From the NCBI GenBank assembly GCA_015272325.1, contig JACYLU010000015.1, positions 124,001-188,000 on the forward strand: a DNA stretch of 64,000 nucleotides, given 5' to 3'. The notes under the pieces are model-generated. The model made no database searches. It was not told the origin of the DNA and saw only the letters and a program-made list of their open reading frames with translations. This document shows positions 37,282-45,895 of the stretch, one piece after another. The position numbers and the translations under genes were made by a program. Position 1 is the stretch's first letter. Every line of letters begins with the position of its first letter. This stretch comes from Synechococcales cyanobacterium C42_A2020_086 (lineage in GTDB: Bacteria > Cyanobacteriota > Cyanobacteriia > Elainellales > Elainellaceae).

Positions 37282-37581
37282 TCAAGCGACCTGCAGTTCG
37301 GGCTGAGCTGAACGCAGACTCGTTGTGGGTTGCAGCTTTTGCAGTTGCAGCTCAAAGGCTCGTCGGTTAAAGGCATAGGCACGGTCGCCGGCAACGGTGT
37401 GGAATAGAGCATCTTCTAGCAGCGACTCGATGGACAGCTCTAGCCACTGGGCGAGAGCCTGCTGCAAGTCTTCTGCCCGATACAGCTCTCCCTCTTCACG
37501 AGCAAAGTGGGCTTGCAACTCTAGGGCGGCCGTCTTCAGCGCTACTTGCAGGGTGTGGGGGTCAATCAAAGGTGCAGTCAT
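37282..37581 (-). CDS. Unrecognised protein, 99 aa
   Basis: A 99-aa helical, acidic protein from the ATG at 37581 (MTAPLIDPHTLQVALKTAAL). The segment EGELYRAEDLQQALAQWLEL looks like a small helix-turn-helix-like or adapter domain but no family is recognised. It is the first gene of the leftward set, with an inverted repeat (37692-37721) in the presumed promoter region. Shared strand and short spacing argue for a common transcript with the 118- and 212-aa genes. Confidence 0.7.
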   Translation of the reverse strand: MTAPLIDPHTLQVALKTAALELQAHFAREEGELYRAEDLQQALAQWLELSIESLLEDALFHTVAGDRAYAFNRRAFELQLQKLQPTTSLRSAQPELQVA

Positions 37582-37883
37582 GGGCTTACTCGCTAAGGAA
37601 TGAAACGGACCAGACAACAGACTCAGTCTGCATGGGGCTAAGAGGAAACCAGAGGACATCCCGACCGGGAATCAGGCATTGATAGAGGTAGAAATAGTAC
37701 TTTTGTTCTATATGACTATTTTAACGCCCGGTATTTTCTCTGTCAGATCGGGAAAAAGAATTGTCATCCGAGCTTAATTTGCTAAGGCAAGAAATTTTTG
37801 CATCGAAGCGGCTGCCCGAGGGCTTGAGGCTGTACTATTACTCGGTGTGACTTGAGAACTTCACCACCTGTCGGAACACCACT
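37582..37883. other. Divergent spacer with inverted repeat
   Basis: A 302-bp spacer between the three-gene set (leftward) and the 491-aa gene (rightward). Apart from the inverted repeat at 37692-37721 and an AT-rich core at 37700-37740, nothing was found. Confidence 0.5.
37692..37721. promoter_or_regulatory. Inverted repeat AAATAGT-N16-ACTATTT
   Basis: AAATAGT (37692-37698) and ACTATTT (37715-37721) form a perfect 7-bp inverted repeat with a 16-bp gap, about two helical turns from centre to centre, in the shared promoter region of two divergent units. It could be an operator for either; no regulator is known. Confidence 0.4.
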
Positions 37884-39359
37884 ATGCTTGCTCTTGCTCG
37901 TCCTGATCGCGGGAGGACTCTGCTCTTCTTCCTTAATCGTAGTCGGAATGCCTTCGTGTTAAACGGACCGCAGAGGCGAAGTAGCCGATCCGGCACCGGT
38001 GTAGTTTCCTCCCCTTGCAGGCAAGCCACTCTGAGCGGGTTGGTCGTCCGATTGGCTGTCAGCGTGTTGGGCACCCTAGTAACCGCGTCCGCCTCCGCTG
38101 CCCCCTCCGTTCCCCAAGCCACGGCCGGTGCTCGCCTGGAACAGCGACAGCAGCAGACCCAGCAGATTCGCCCCGAAAATTACGACCTGCGTCAGCATCC
38201 CGTCAACAATGCCAACGAGCGCTTCTGGCGTAACATTCTCTGGACCACGGCAGTGGTGGAGCCTGAGCAGCCCTACGTGACGACGGCTCTGGTGCAAATC
38301 TTGGCGCTGACTGCCCGCAGCGATCTATCTCACCCGCAAATGCGCACGGTGGATATGGCAATGCAGGTGGCAACCCAGCTCTACACCGCAGATCCCGATG
38401 CCCACGCCGCGCTAGAAACGGCTTTGCTGCACACCCTCAGCCGCAGCTCCGACCCACAGTGGGTGGCTATGGCCCTCAAGGCCCTGTCGCTTCATACTAC
38501 ACCCGAGCAGCAGCAGTGGATGCAGCAGGTGCAGCAGCGCTTCCCAAATTGGCGGCAGGAAGTCTCTCTCTATGCTGCACTGCAAGACCTGACCCACCGC
38601 CAAACTGCTGACCCGATGCCGCCCCTCGCCGATCTGCTGAACTGGTCCATTGCCCCCAACCAGCTACAGCTTTACGTTCTCTGCCGCCCCGATCGTGGTG
38701 TGCTCTGCCAAACGGTGCTGCGAGACCGCAACGGGCAGTTTGTGCGCCAAGATAACCAGCTCTGGTCGGTGCCGCTGCTGCTGCGCTCAATCCACAATCT
38801 CTCCTGGATGTTTCCGCGGGGGCAAACGCCGCAGGGTCTCTACCGCATCGAAGGCACGGTTCCCCAACCTGACACCGAGTTCTTCCGCGCCTACGGGCTG
38901 TTTGCGCTAGTAAAGCTGTTTGTGCCCTTTGAAGCGGGTGTACGCGAGTTTGTCCCTGGTCGCGCTGGCCCACTGACGGGTTCCCTGACTGCCTATCAGA
39001 ACTTGCTGCCGCCTTCATGGCGCAATTATTTTCCGATTCAGCAAACCTACTGGGCAGGCAAAGCTGGACGCGCCCTATTCCGCATCCACGGCAGCGGCGA
39101 AGCCCCCAGCTTTTTCAGCAACAATCAGCGCTATCCTGGCAGCGGGCAATGGAATCCAACGATTGGCTGCCTTTCCGCTCTGGAACTCTATGACGAGTCT
39201 GGACGCTTGCAGCAAGCCGATATGCCGCGCATTCTAGAGGCTTTGCACGCCCACGGCGGTCCGCAGTTCACTGGCTACCTGATTGTTGTTGAGGTGCCCG
39301 GAGATGCGGATATACCGGTTTCCCTGGCAGAGGTTGAGACAGTATTGGCAGCTCAATAG
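37884..39359 (+). CDS. Secreted hypothetical protein with L,D-transpeptidase-like end
   Basis: A 491-aa protein that I cannot name. It has a long basic N-terminal stretch and then a hydrophobic segment LSGLVVRLAVSVLGTLVTASASA with an ASA-AP cleavage-like site near residue 74, so it is probably exported. The middle is helical and Gln/Leu-rich (about 80-260). The end holds FRIHGSGEAP and, 20 residues on, NPTIGCLSALELYD, which resembles the HxG...(S/T)xGC active site of L,D-transpeptidases but has Ile where that family has His. Activity is therefore uncertain. The start could be a TTG at 38040 immediately before the signal sequence. Confidence 0.75.
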   Translation: MLALARPDRGRTLLFFLNRSRNAFVLNGPQRRSSRSGTGVVSSPCRQATLSGLVVRLAVSVLGTLVTASASAAPSVPQATAGARLEQRQQQTQQIRPENYDLRQHPVNNANERFWRNILWTTAVVEPEQPYVTTALVQILALTARSDLSHPQMRTVDMAMQVATQLYTADPDAHAALETALLHTLSRSSDPQWVAMALKALSLHTTPEQQQWMQQVQQRFPNWRQEVSLYAALQDLTHRQTADPMPPLADLLNWSIAPNQLQLYVLCRPDRGVLCQTVLRDRNGQFVRQDNQLWSVPLLLRSIHNLSWMFPRGQTPQGLYRIEGTVPQPDTEFFRAYGLFALVKLFVPFEAGVREFVPGRAGPLTGSLTAYQNLLPPSWRNYFPIQQTYWAGKAGRALFRIHGSGEAPSFFSNNQRYPGSGQWNPTIGCLSALELYDESGRLQQADMPRILEALHAHGGPQFTGYLIVVEVPGDADIPVSLAEVETVLAAQ

Positions 39360-40030
39360 AGCCATGAAACCGCGGCTCGGCTGCCTGATTTGGCTGCTTG
39401 ATGTGGTTGGCTGGTTTAGCTGACTAATGTTAGTTGTGCCAACGCTCTCAAGGCGGTTATCCTATTGGCAATCATTTGGTAATCATCTAGTAATCATAAA
39501 ATTATCTAGAAGTTATACGGTATACCGAGGCGGCATACCAAGGCGGTAATAAAAGACAATGGCAACCCAATAGGCTGCCTGCCCGAAACCTCGACGGAGC
39601 TTAACCTTTCGGCAAGCAGACCTTTACCTGGCAGTGAGATTCTTTGTATGGAATGATTCTCGGTGGATTTCATCCAGGGATGTTTGGAATGGGATTCCAA
39701 CTCATTGTTCTTTCAACAGGAAGCTAGATGATACCGATCGCAGTGCTGGTGACAATGGGACCAGATCGTTTCAAAAAGCAGTGCGGATGGCAATGAAGAA
39801 CGTCACTGTTATTAGGTATGGAATTCAGAGTTGACGCTCCTCGTTAACGAGAATTCACGCTTGATCCTGAATTGGAATTAGGGGCATCTCACCAGAGATC
39901 TGCATAGGAGTGCTTCTAGCTTGAAAGATATGAGGGCTGAACTTTTTAGGAGTTCAGCGATTTCTGCCTACGTTGAGTGTTCTCCAGAGTCTTCCTTGAT
40001 ATTTCTCTTGGTGTTTCTTCCATACCTATC
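39360..40030. other. 670-bp spacer with short tandem repeats
   Basis: No gene is supported between the 491-aa gene and the phosphatase-like gene. It contains aatcatttggt/aatcatctagt/aatcataaaat (39470-39502, period 11) and taccgaggcggca/taccaaggcggta (39523-39548, period 13). A 66-codon rightward frame at 39634-39834 has no ribosome binding site and no relatives I know. Confidence 0.55.
39470..39548. repeat. Short tandem repeats, 11 bp x3 and 13 bp x2
   Basis: Three copies of an AATCAT-headed 11-bp unit (39470-39480, 39481-39491, 39492-39502), then two copies of a 13-bp unit differing at two bases (39523-39535, 39536-39548). Confidence 0.7.
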
Positions 40031-43000
40031 ATGGCTAACAATCACGTTATCTTTATCCATCCCGATGGCACTAGCCCCGCTCACTTTACCATGGCTCGTT
40101 TGGTTAAGGCGGGTCCCGATGGACGCCTCAATTGGGATACCCTCGATCAGGCTCGTGTCTATCTGGGTCATATGGAGGACCAGCTCACCGGCACCTCCAA
40201 TGGTGGCGCAGTCACTCATGCCACGGGTGTGAAAGTATACGCTGAGTCTTTTGGATTTGAGGCTGTTCGGGATGAAGACGGCAATCCGGTTGTAGACGAA
40301 ACCACTGGGCGACTAGTAGAGGAGGAATTGACAGCGCTCTCTGGCAAAACCCAGACGATTATGCAGGAGGCGGTCGCGGCCAACAAGGCAACTGCGTTGA
40401 TCAACTCGGGCGTGATCGCAGAACCTGGAACTGGAGCCTTTGCTGCCCGAGTGGGCCAAGCCGATGTGCCTGAAGGCGCGACAGGGTTTGCGGCATTTCC
40501 CCGAGGTCAGTTTGCCGAGATTACCCGCCAAGTGGTGGAATCGGGCATTGATGTGATTTTGGGTGGCGGTCTGGTGAACTATCTGCCGGTGGGCACCGAG
40601 CCACCCGAGGGAGCAGTCTATGCCGAGTCTGCTGAACAGCTAGATGCCATTTCCACCGCTTCAAACATTCGTCCCAGCATTAACCTGATTGAGTTAGCCG
40701 AAAGTTTGGGCTACACCGTGGTTTACACGAAGGAGCAACTCCAAGCTGTAGCCGACGACCCTAGCGTCACGAAGGTGCTGGGCATCTTTGCTAACGAAGA
40801 TACCTTCAATGACAATATCCCCACTCCGGAGGGCAACCTGCGGGGTGTAGAAGAAAATCTGCTGGCAACCAACACTCCTGCCTATGTGCCGACAGCGCCA
40901 ACGGTGGGCGAAATGCTGAAGGCAGCCCAAACTATTTTGGAGCGCAATCCTAAGTTTGAGAACGGCTCGTTCACGGTGCTGGAGGAGGAGGGAACCGACA
41001 ACTTCGGCAATATTGACAATGCGTCTGGCACTTTGGAAGCGCTGTTGCGTACCGATGAAGCCATTGGGGTGGCAAAAGAATTCTATGAGAAGTATCCCAA
41101 TACGCTCATCATTACCGCTGCCGATAGCGATGCAGGGGGTCTACAAATTGACGATAGTGATGATACGGTGGGCACCTTCCGCACCAATCCAACCGGCTTG
41201 GATCTACCTGATTTCCCCGACTTCCAGAATCCGGGTGATGGGCAAAACGGCGTGGGCACTGAGGCGTTTGTGGCTCAGCCCTCTGCTAGCGGCAACACAT
41301 ACTCTTTTGCAGCCGCATGGGCAGGTACGCCCGACTTCGCTGGTGCCATTGTCAGCAAAGCCCATGGTTTGAACGCCGATAAGCTGCCCGTGACCCTCGA
41401 CAACACTGATATTTATCGGGCAATGTATGAGACGCTGTTTGGAGTCGATCTGCCCGATCGCGAGGTCCCCGAGTTTGTTCCGGCACCCGAAGCGACCCAA
41501 GATACCGGGAACGTCATCTTCATTCACCCGGATGGCACTAGCCCCTCGCTGTATAGCTTTGCCCGCTTCGTTTCTGAGGGGCCTGATGGTCGCCTCAATT
41601 ATGACCAGTTCTCGAATTCGGGTGTGTACTTGGGGCACATGAGAAACCAGATTGTCGGCACCTCCAATGCCGGTGCGGTCACCCATGCTACTGGCGTCAA
41701 GGCGCAAGCTCGCTCCTTTGGTCTCGATGAGTTTGGCGAACCTGTCGTGTCTCGCTCGGGTAAACGGGGCGTCACCATTCTAGAAGAGGCTATTGCTGCC
41801 GGTAAAGCAACAGCGGTGATCAATTCCGGATTCATTGCTGAGCCGGGTACGGGCGCTTTTTTGGCCGAAGTGGAAAACCGCGGCGATGTGGCAGCGATCA
41901 CCGAGCAGATCGTGGCATCTGGAGTTGACATTATTCTGGGCGGCGGCGAAATTCACTATCTGCCAGTCGGGACGGTAGGCCGTTTTGGGCAAGAGGGCAT
42001 TCGCGAGGATGGACGCAACCTGATCGAAGAAGCCAAAGCAGCAGGTTATACGGTGGTCTTTAGCAAAGAGGAGCTGCAAAATCTGCCCGAAGGTACCACC
42101 AAGCTGCTGGGAATTTTTGCCGCTGAAGACACCTACAATGACAACCCTGAAGAGCGGAATCAATCCCTCGGCTTAGATAACTACGGTCAGCCGCTGCCGG
42201 ATGGCACCCCCACCGATCCACCTACCATTGCAGAAATGCTGGCAGCCGCGTTGCCAATTTTGGCTGCTGATCCAGATGGATTCATGGTGGTAGCCGAAGA
42301 AGAAGGCACCGACAACTTCAGCAACAACAATAATTCTCGTGGTGCCCTAGAAGCAACGCTGCGAGCGGATGCCGCCTTTGGAGTGGCAATGGACTTTATC
42401 CGCCAACAAGACCCCAATACCCTGTTGATTACAGCCGCCGACAGTGAAGCGGGTGGCCTGCAGATCTGGCAACCGACTCCCTTTGCTCCAGCTCTGCCTG
42501 AAACCGTGGATGAAGCACTGACGCTACCTGTCAATCCAACCGATACAGAAACGTTTCAGAATCCGGTGGATGGCAGTGAAGGCCGGGTGCCACCGCTAAC
42601 TCCCTTTGCAGCCCAGCCCAGCCTTGACGGTGCAATGGGAAATTTTGTCACCGCCTGGGCAGGAACCCCCGATTTCTCTGGCAGCATTGTTGCTAAAACC
42701 TATGGCATGAATGCGGATCTGCTGAATTCAACGGTAGATAACACCGAAATTTATCAGATCATGTACCAAACTCTGTTTGGCTTAGGTTCACTGCCCGACT
42801 ATCAGGATGGCACCAACGACGCCGATGAGCTGGTAGGGGGTGATGGTAAGGACGTGATTGTGGCCTTTGGGGGTGCCGACTTGGTGGCTGGCGGCCTGGG
42901 CGATGATATCCTCTACGGGGGTGAAGGCGGCGATATTCTGCGCGGCGATCTCAACGTGGGAGATGCTCAAAACGACGAAGCGGGCGGCAATGATGTCATC

Positions 43001-43393
43001 TATGGCGGCACCGGCAACGACCGAATTAGTGGCAAGTCTGGCAATGACGAGCTGTATGGAGAAGCTGGTGATGATGTCATCTTCGGAGATGCTGGCGATG
43101 ATTTGCTCTGGGGTGGTCTGGGTGACGATATTCTGATTGGTAACAACTTCTTAGGTGCCGATGGAGCAAATACCTTTGTGATTGCGGCTGGAGAAGGCAC
43201 AGATACGATTGTGGACTTCCATGTTGGACGTGATCGTATCGGGTTAGTGAATGAATTGACCTTCTCTGATCTGTCGATCGATCGCAGTGGATCTTCGTCG
43301 GTTATCCGTCTGGGTGACGAGGTTCTCGCTATCGTCAATAACGTCAGACCAGGTGCGCTCACGGCTGAGGCGTTTGTTGCGATTCAAGTCTAG
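40031..43393 (+). CDS. Two-domain alkaline-phosphatase-like RTX protein
   Basis: A 1120-aa presumed secreted protein. Domain 1 (about 1-485) and domain 2 (about 490-925) are internal duplicates of an alkaline-phosphatase-like fold: each has VIFIHPDGTSP, a GTSN.GAVTHATGVK active-site region, INSG.IAEPGTGAF, EEGTDNF, and TAADS.AGGLQI. Residues about 935-1040 hold nonapeptide Ca-binding repeats (GGxGxDxxx), the C-terminal signal type used for type I secretion; there is no N-terminal signal peptide. Compared with E. coli PhoA, the Asp before the nucleophilic Ser is Thr, and the zinc-ligand His of the TADH motif is Ser (TAADS) in both halves, so metal use or activity may differ. The start is the ATG at 40031; a GTG at 39977 is in frame. 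A terminator follows. Confidence 0.85.
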   Translation: MANNHVIFIHPDGTSPAHFTMARLVKAGPDGRLNWDTLDQARVYLGHMEDQLTGTSNGGAVTHATGVKVYAESFGFEAVRDEDGNPVVDETTGRLVEEELTALSGKTQTIMQEAVAANKATALINSGVIAEPGTGAFAARVGQADVPEGATGFAAFPRGQFAEITRQVVESGIDVILGGGLVNYLPVGTEPPEGAVYAESAEQLDAISTASNIRPSINLIELAESLGYTVVYTKEQLQAVADDPSVTKVLGIFANEDTFNDNIPTPEGNLRGVEENLLATNTPAYVPTAPTVGEMLKAAQTILERNPKFENGSFTVLEEEGTDNFGNIDNASGTLEALLRTDEAIGVAKEFYEKYPNTLIITAADSDAGGLQIDDSDDTVGTFRTNPTGLDLPDFPDFQNPGDGQNGVGTEAFVAQPSASGNTYSFAAAWAGTPDFAGAIVSKAHGLNADKLPVTLDNTDIYRAMYETLFGVDLPDREVPEFVPAPEATQDTGNVIFIHPDGTSPSLYSFARFVSEGPDGRLNYDQFSNSGVYLGHMRNQIVGTSNAGAVTHATGVKAQARSFGLDEFGEPVVSRSGKRGVTILEEAIAAGKATAVINSGFIAEPGTGAFLAEVENRGDVAAITEQIVASGVDIILGGGEIHYLPVGTVGRFGQEGIREDGRNLIEEAKAAGYTVVFSKEELQNLPEGTTKLLGIFAAEDTYNDNPEERNQSLGLDNYGQPLPDGTPTDPPTIAEMLAAALPILAADPDGFMVVAEEEGTDNFSNNNNSRGALEATLRADAAFGVAMDFIRQQDPNTLLITAADSEAGGLQIWQPTPFAPALPETVDEALTLPVNPTDTETFQNPVDGSEGRVPPLTPFAAQPSLDGAMGNFVTAWAGTPDFSGSIVAKTYGMNADLLNSTVDNTEIYQIMYQTLFGLGSLPDYQDGTNDADELVGGDGKDVIVAFGGADLVAGGLGDDILYGGEGGDILRGDLNVGDAQNDEAGGNDVIYGGTGNDRISGKSGNDELYGEAGDDVIFGDAGDDLLWGGLGDDILIGNNFLGADGANTFVIAAGEGTDTIVDFHVGRDRIGLVNELTFSDLSIDRSGSSSVIRLGDEVLAIVNNVRPGALTAEAFVAIQV

Positions 43394-43505
43394 GATTCAA
43401 ATCTCTTAGATCTGTCCGAAGCACGTTCGCTGAAGCACGCCACGGTGTCATCGCTTCCCCTGACGGCAGCAGTGATGGCTGAACCAGTCTGCAGACTGAA
43501 AACAG

Positions 43506-43547
43506 CACCTGATTCTCTGTGTACTTGCAGAAGTCAGGTGTTTTTTT
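43506..43547 (+). terminator. Rho-independent terminator of the phosphatase-like gene
   Basis: CACCTGATTCT pairs with AGAA-G-TCAGGTG (7 bp, one bulge, 4 bp) across a 12-nt loop, followed by seven T residues at 43541-43547. The palindrome CAGTCTGCAGACTG lies just before it. Confidence 0.8.
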
Positions 43548-43736
43548 AGTAGTTTTGTGTCTCAAGTTTTGTGCCGTCTCAAGCGCCCTCTCCTGAGGTG
43601 ATTGATGTCTGAGTACGGACTTTTGATGAACTTCTTTTGATGAACTTTAGGTAAATTACTCTCCGAGGAACTAGCACATCCATTAGAAAAGGACTATCTT
43701 CGATCAAACCCCTGTTGCACGACCTCCAAAACTTTG

Positions 43737-43765
43737 TTCATGATCAACGTCTTCATGATCAACGT
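43737..43765. repeat. 14-bp direct repeat
   Basis: ttcatgatcaacgt occurs at 43737-43750 and again at 43752-43765, one base apart, upstream of the methyltransferase gene. Each copy contains the 6-bp palindrome TGATCA. Confidence 0.7.
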
Positions 43766-43860
43766 GCATTGCGATCATCAGCTTTGTTGAGGTTGCCACC
43801 CTGGAAGAAAGATGAGGTGCTCTACCCACTCACCTGTTCTTCGGAGAAAAGGGGAAGATC

Positions 43861-44649
43861 ATGGGTTTTCAGCTCTCTGAGCTTAAACTGATGGGTCTAG
43901 CGCGGCACCGTCAGATGCTTTGGTCTCGGATCAAGATGAAGCTGCTACTGGCACTGCCCGAAACCTGGAAGAAGGCAGGTTTTTATGGCAAAGCTCACTA
44001 TTGCCCTGTATGCGCAAGCCATATTCGGCACTACCAGCCCTTTGGGCATATGACGCAATCCTGGTGTCCTGTCTGTGCATCCATGCAATGGCAGCGGTTT
44101 GCCTGGCTGTTCTTGCAACAGCAGACGAATCTCTGGGATGGAAAGCCCAAACGGATGCTGCACATTGCGCCTGAGATTGCATTTGAGCCGAGACTCAGAC
44201 GAATCGCCAATCTGGATTACTTAACGGGTGATTTGTGCAATCCTCATGTGATGGTCAAACTCGATGTCACCGATATTCCCTTTGCAGATCAGTCCTTTGA
44301 TGTGATTTTCTGTAGCCATGTGATGGAGCATGTTCCCGATGACCGAAAGGCGTTGCGCGAGTTTGTGCGCGTGCTCTCTACTGATGGCTGGGCAGTCTTT
44401 TTGGTACCCATTCGTATGCATCGGCGTACCGACGAAGATCTGAAAGTCACTGATCCGCAAGAGCGGGAGCGACGGTTTGGGCAACATGATCACGTCCGCT
44501 TTTACGGATGGGACTTTGAGGAGCGCTTAACTGAGTCTGGGTTTCATGTTACGGTCGTGCGGGCGAGTGATAGGCTTACTGCCAAGCAGTGTGAACAGAT
44601 GGGAATTCATGCAAAAGAAGTTTTGTTTTATTGCCAGAAGCAACTCTAA
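43861..44649 (+). CDS. Class I SAM-dependent methyltransferase with zinc-ribbon start
   Basis: A 262-aa protein. N-terminal CPVCASHIRHYQPFG and SWCPVCASMQWQR give two CxxC pairs (zinc ribbon, about residues 46-80); then a class I methyltransferase domain with LDVTDIPFADQSFDVIFCSH and VMEHVPDDRKALREFVRVLS. It lacks the C-terminal domain of the three methyltransferases at 25.5-29.3 kb. The acceptor is unknown. GGAGAAAAGGGGAAG precedes the ATG at 43861. It ends only 6 bp from the stop of the last leftward nif-operon gene (convergent), so it marks the edge of the nif island. Confidence 0.85.
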   Translation: MGFQLSELKLMGLARHRQMLWSRIKMKLLLALPETWKKAGFYGKAHYCPVCASHIRHYQPFGHMTQSWCPVCASMQWQRFAWLFLQQQTNLWDGKPKRMLHIAPEIAFEPRLRRIANLDYLTGDLCNPHVMVKLDVTDIPFADQSFDVIFCSHVMEHVPDDRKALREFVRVLSTDGWAVFLVPIRMHRRTDEDLKVTDPQERERRFGQHDHVRFYGWDFEERLTESGFHVTVVRASDRLTAKQCEQMGIHAKEVLFYCQKQL

Positions 44650-44655
44650 CGGCAA

Positions 44656-45264
44656 TCAGTTCTTGAAGTACTGCTCAATCAATGTGCCGATGGCTTCCGG
44701 ATGGGTATGGCTGCCGTAGTGCTTGCCGGGCATTAGCACAAAATTGGGAGCTGAGGAGCAGCGCTTCAGGCAACCCGTGCGCTCGATAACAACATGCTGA
44801 TCCAGATTGCGGTCCTGCAGGGCAGTTTCGATGGCTTGCAGCAGGGCTTTGCCACCGCGCTTCAAGCAACCCGACTTTTGACAGACCAGAATCTTGGCTC
44901 GTCGAGTTGGCGTTGGGCAGGCGGGTGGGCGGGAGCAAGGCAACGAGGTTGCTATCGCTGCTAAGGGATTCGTTGCCGTGAGTTGGCAGGTGGTAAGGCG
45001 GCGGATCTGAGCGGCTTTGAGTTTGAGATCGCCAGATTCGCGATCGAGCTTGCCGGTGCCTTGCACCTCTAGCCAGTCGCCGGGTTGCAGCGTGTAGCCG
45101 AGGGTAGCCCGCAGAGCCTTCGGCAGCTTGATCGTCACCTGCTCTTGGGCAAAGCCGAGGGTGAAGTATTTCACTTTGCTACCAAGAGGACCTGCCGCAG
45201 AGGGTGCAAAGCCAAGAAATTGGCCTTCAAAGGTGAATTGCCAGGGATGGTGGGAGGGTGTCAT
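44656..45264 (-). CDS. [2Fe-2S] thioredoxin-like ferredoxin protein in nif operon
   Basis: A 202-aa protein. Residues about 1-105 are an uncharacterised beta-rich domain; from about 120 it is a thioredoxin-fold [2Fe-2S] domain with ILVCQKSGCLKRGG and, 30 residues later, ERTGCLKRCSSAPN, the four cysteines of the NuoE/Shethna-type ferredoxin family. Its place 23 bp after nifT, as last gene of the leftward nif operon, suggests an electron-transfer or Fe-S role in nitrogen fixation. The ATG at 45264 has no clear Shine-Dalgarno, so coupling to nifT translation is possible. Confidence 0.85.
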   Translation of the reverse strand: MTPSHHPWQFTFEGQFLGFAPSAAGPLGSKVKYFTLGFAQEQVTIKLPKALRATLGYTLQPGDWLEVQGTGKLDRESGDLKLKAAQIRRLTTCQLTATNPLAAIATSLPCSRPPACPTPTRRAKILVCQKSGCLKRGGKALLQAIETALQDRNLDQHVVIERTGCLKRCSSAPNFVLMPGKHYGSHTHPEAIGTLIEQYFKN

Positions 45265-45287
45265 GGTAGGAAGTTACGGGATGGATG

Positions 45288-45491
45288 CTAGTTTAAGCGT
45301 TTGGCTTCTACGGTTTGGGGTAGTTTCAAAGGTTCAGCCAGATCGGCAATTGCGAGTTCCCAGCCATTGGCTAGGGTGTAGATTTTGCCGCCGTCGGCTG
45401 GAGTTTCTTGAACCACTTCTTCTTCTAGGTCTTTTTTGGCGACATAGACCACGAGCTTGCCAGTTCCATTCCGACGCAACATGACTTTCAT
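45288..45491 (-). CDS. nifT: NifT/FixU family protein
   Basis: A 67-aa accessory nif protein; mutants in other species are mild and the role is unknown. It starts MKVMLRRNGTGKLVVYVAKK, which matches the family start and fixes the ATG at 45491; the ~35 upstream in-frame codons are not conserved. ELAIADLAEPLKLPQTVEAKR is the typical end. The order nifV-nifZ-nifT is standard in cyanobacteria. Confidence 0.95.
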   Translation of the reverse strand: MKVMLRRNGTGKLVVYVAKKDLEEEVVQETPADGGKIYTLANGWELAIADLAEPLKLPQTVEAKRLN

Positions 45492-45630
45492 TGAGTTGTC
45501 CTCTTGGGTGTTTGGTTGATCGATCGTGATGATATGGTTTGAAACGTATTCCGCTTGAGTCTTCCGTGAGTCTTCTGGGATTAACAAATTTGGCAAGAAG
45601 GAATGTGCTCATCCCAATTAATGGCTTGCT

Positions 45631-45891
45631 CTAGTCCTCTACAGGTTCTAGTTCTTTGCCGCGGCAGCCTACGACGAAGCCCGACGGCAGGAAATGCACG
45701 GCATAGATATAGGAGCTTTGCAGGAAGGTGCCGATGTGGACAACATATCCGGTTTCGCCTTTCTTAGCCAGCGTAGCGCCAATCTCCTGACCGGCAAAGG
45801 TGCCGTCGTTGCGCAGCAGTTTGCGGGTACGGACCTTTTGCCCGATTTCAAACTGGGGTGGTAGATTCAGTTCGACTTCGTTGAACTGCAT
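45631..45891 (-). CDS. nifZ: NifZ nitrogen fixation protein
   Basis: An 86-aa NifZ-domain protein, which helps P-cluster maturation of the MoFe protein in studied diazotrophs. Seen: PQFEIGQKVRTRKLLRNDGT and GYVVHIGTFLQSSYIYAVHF. It begins 4 bp after the nifV stop; the family size fits (about 80-150 aa), here the short form. Confidence 0.95.
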   Translation of the reverse strand: MQFNEVELNLPPQFEIGQKVRTRKLLRNDGTFAGQEIGATLAKKGETGYVVHIGTFLQSSYIYAVHFLPSGFVVGCRGKELEPVED

Positions 45892-45895
45892 GGGG

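Larger units (their letters stand above)
43394..43860. other. Spacer with palindrome, terminator and 14-bp repeats
   Basis: A 467-bp spacer. It contains the palindrome CAGTCTGCAGACTG (43485-43498), a terminator (43506-43547) and ttcatgatcaacgt repeated at 43737-43750 and 43752-43765. There is no gene. Confidence 0.6.

Noticed and set aside
43485-43498. The 14-bp palindrome as an independent attachment site
   Set aside because: It lies right next to the terminator, has no loop and there is no integrase or other mobile-element gene near it.
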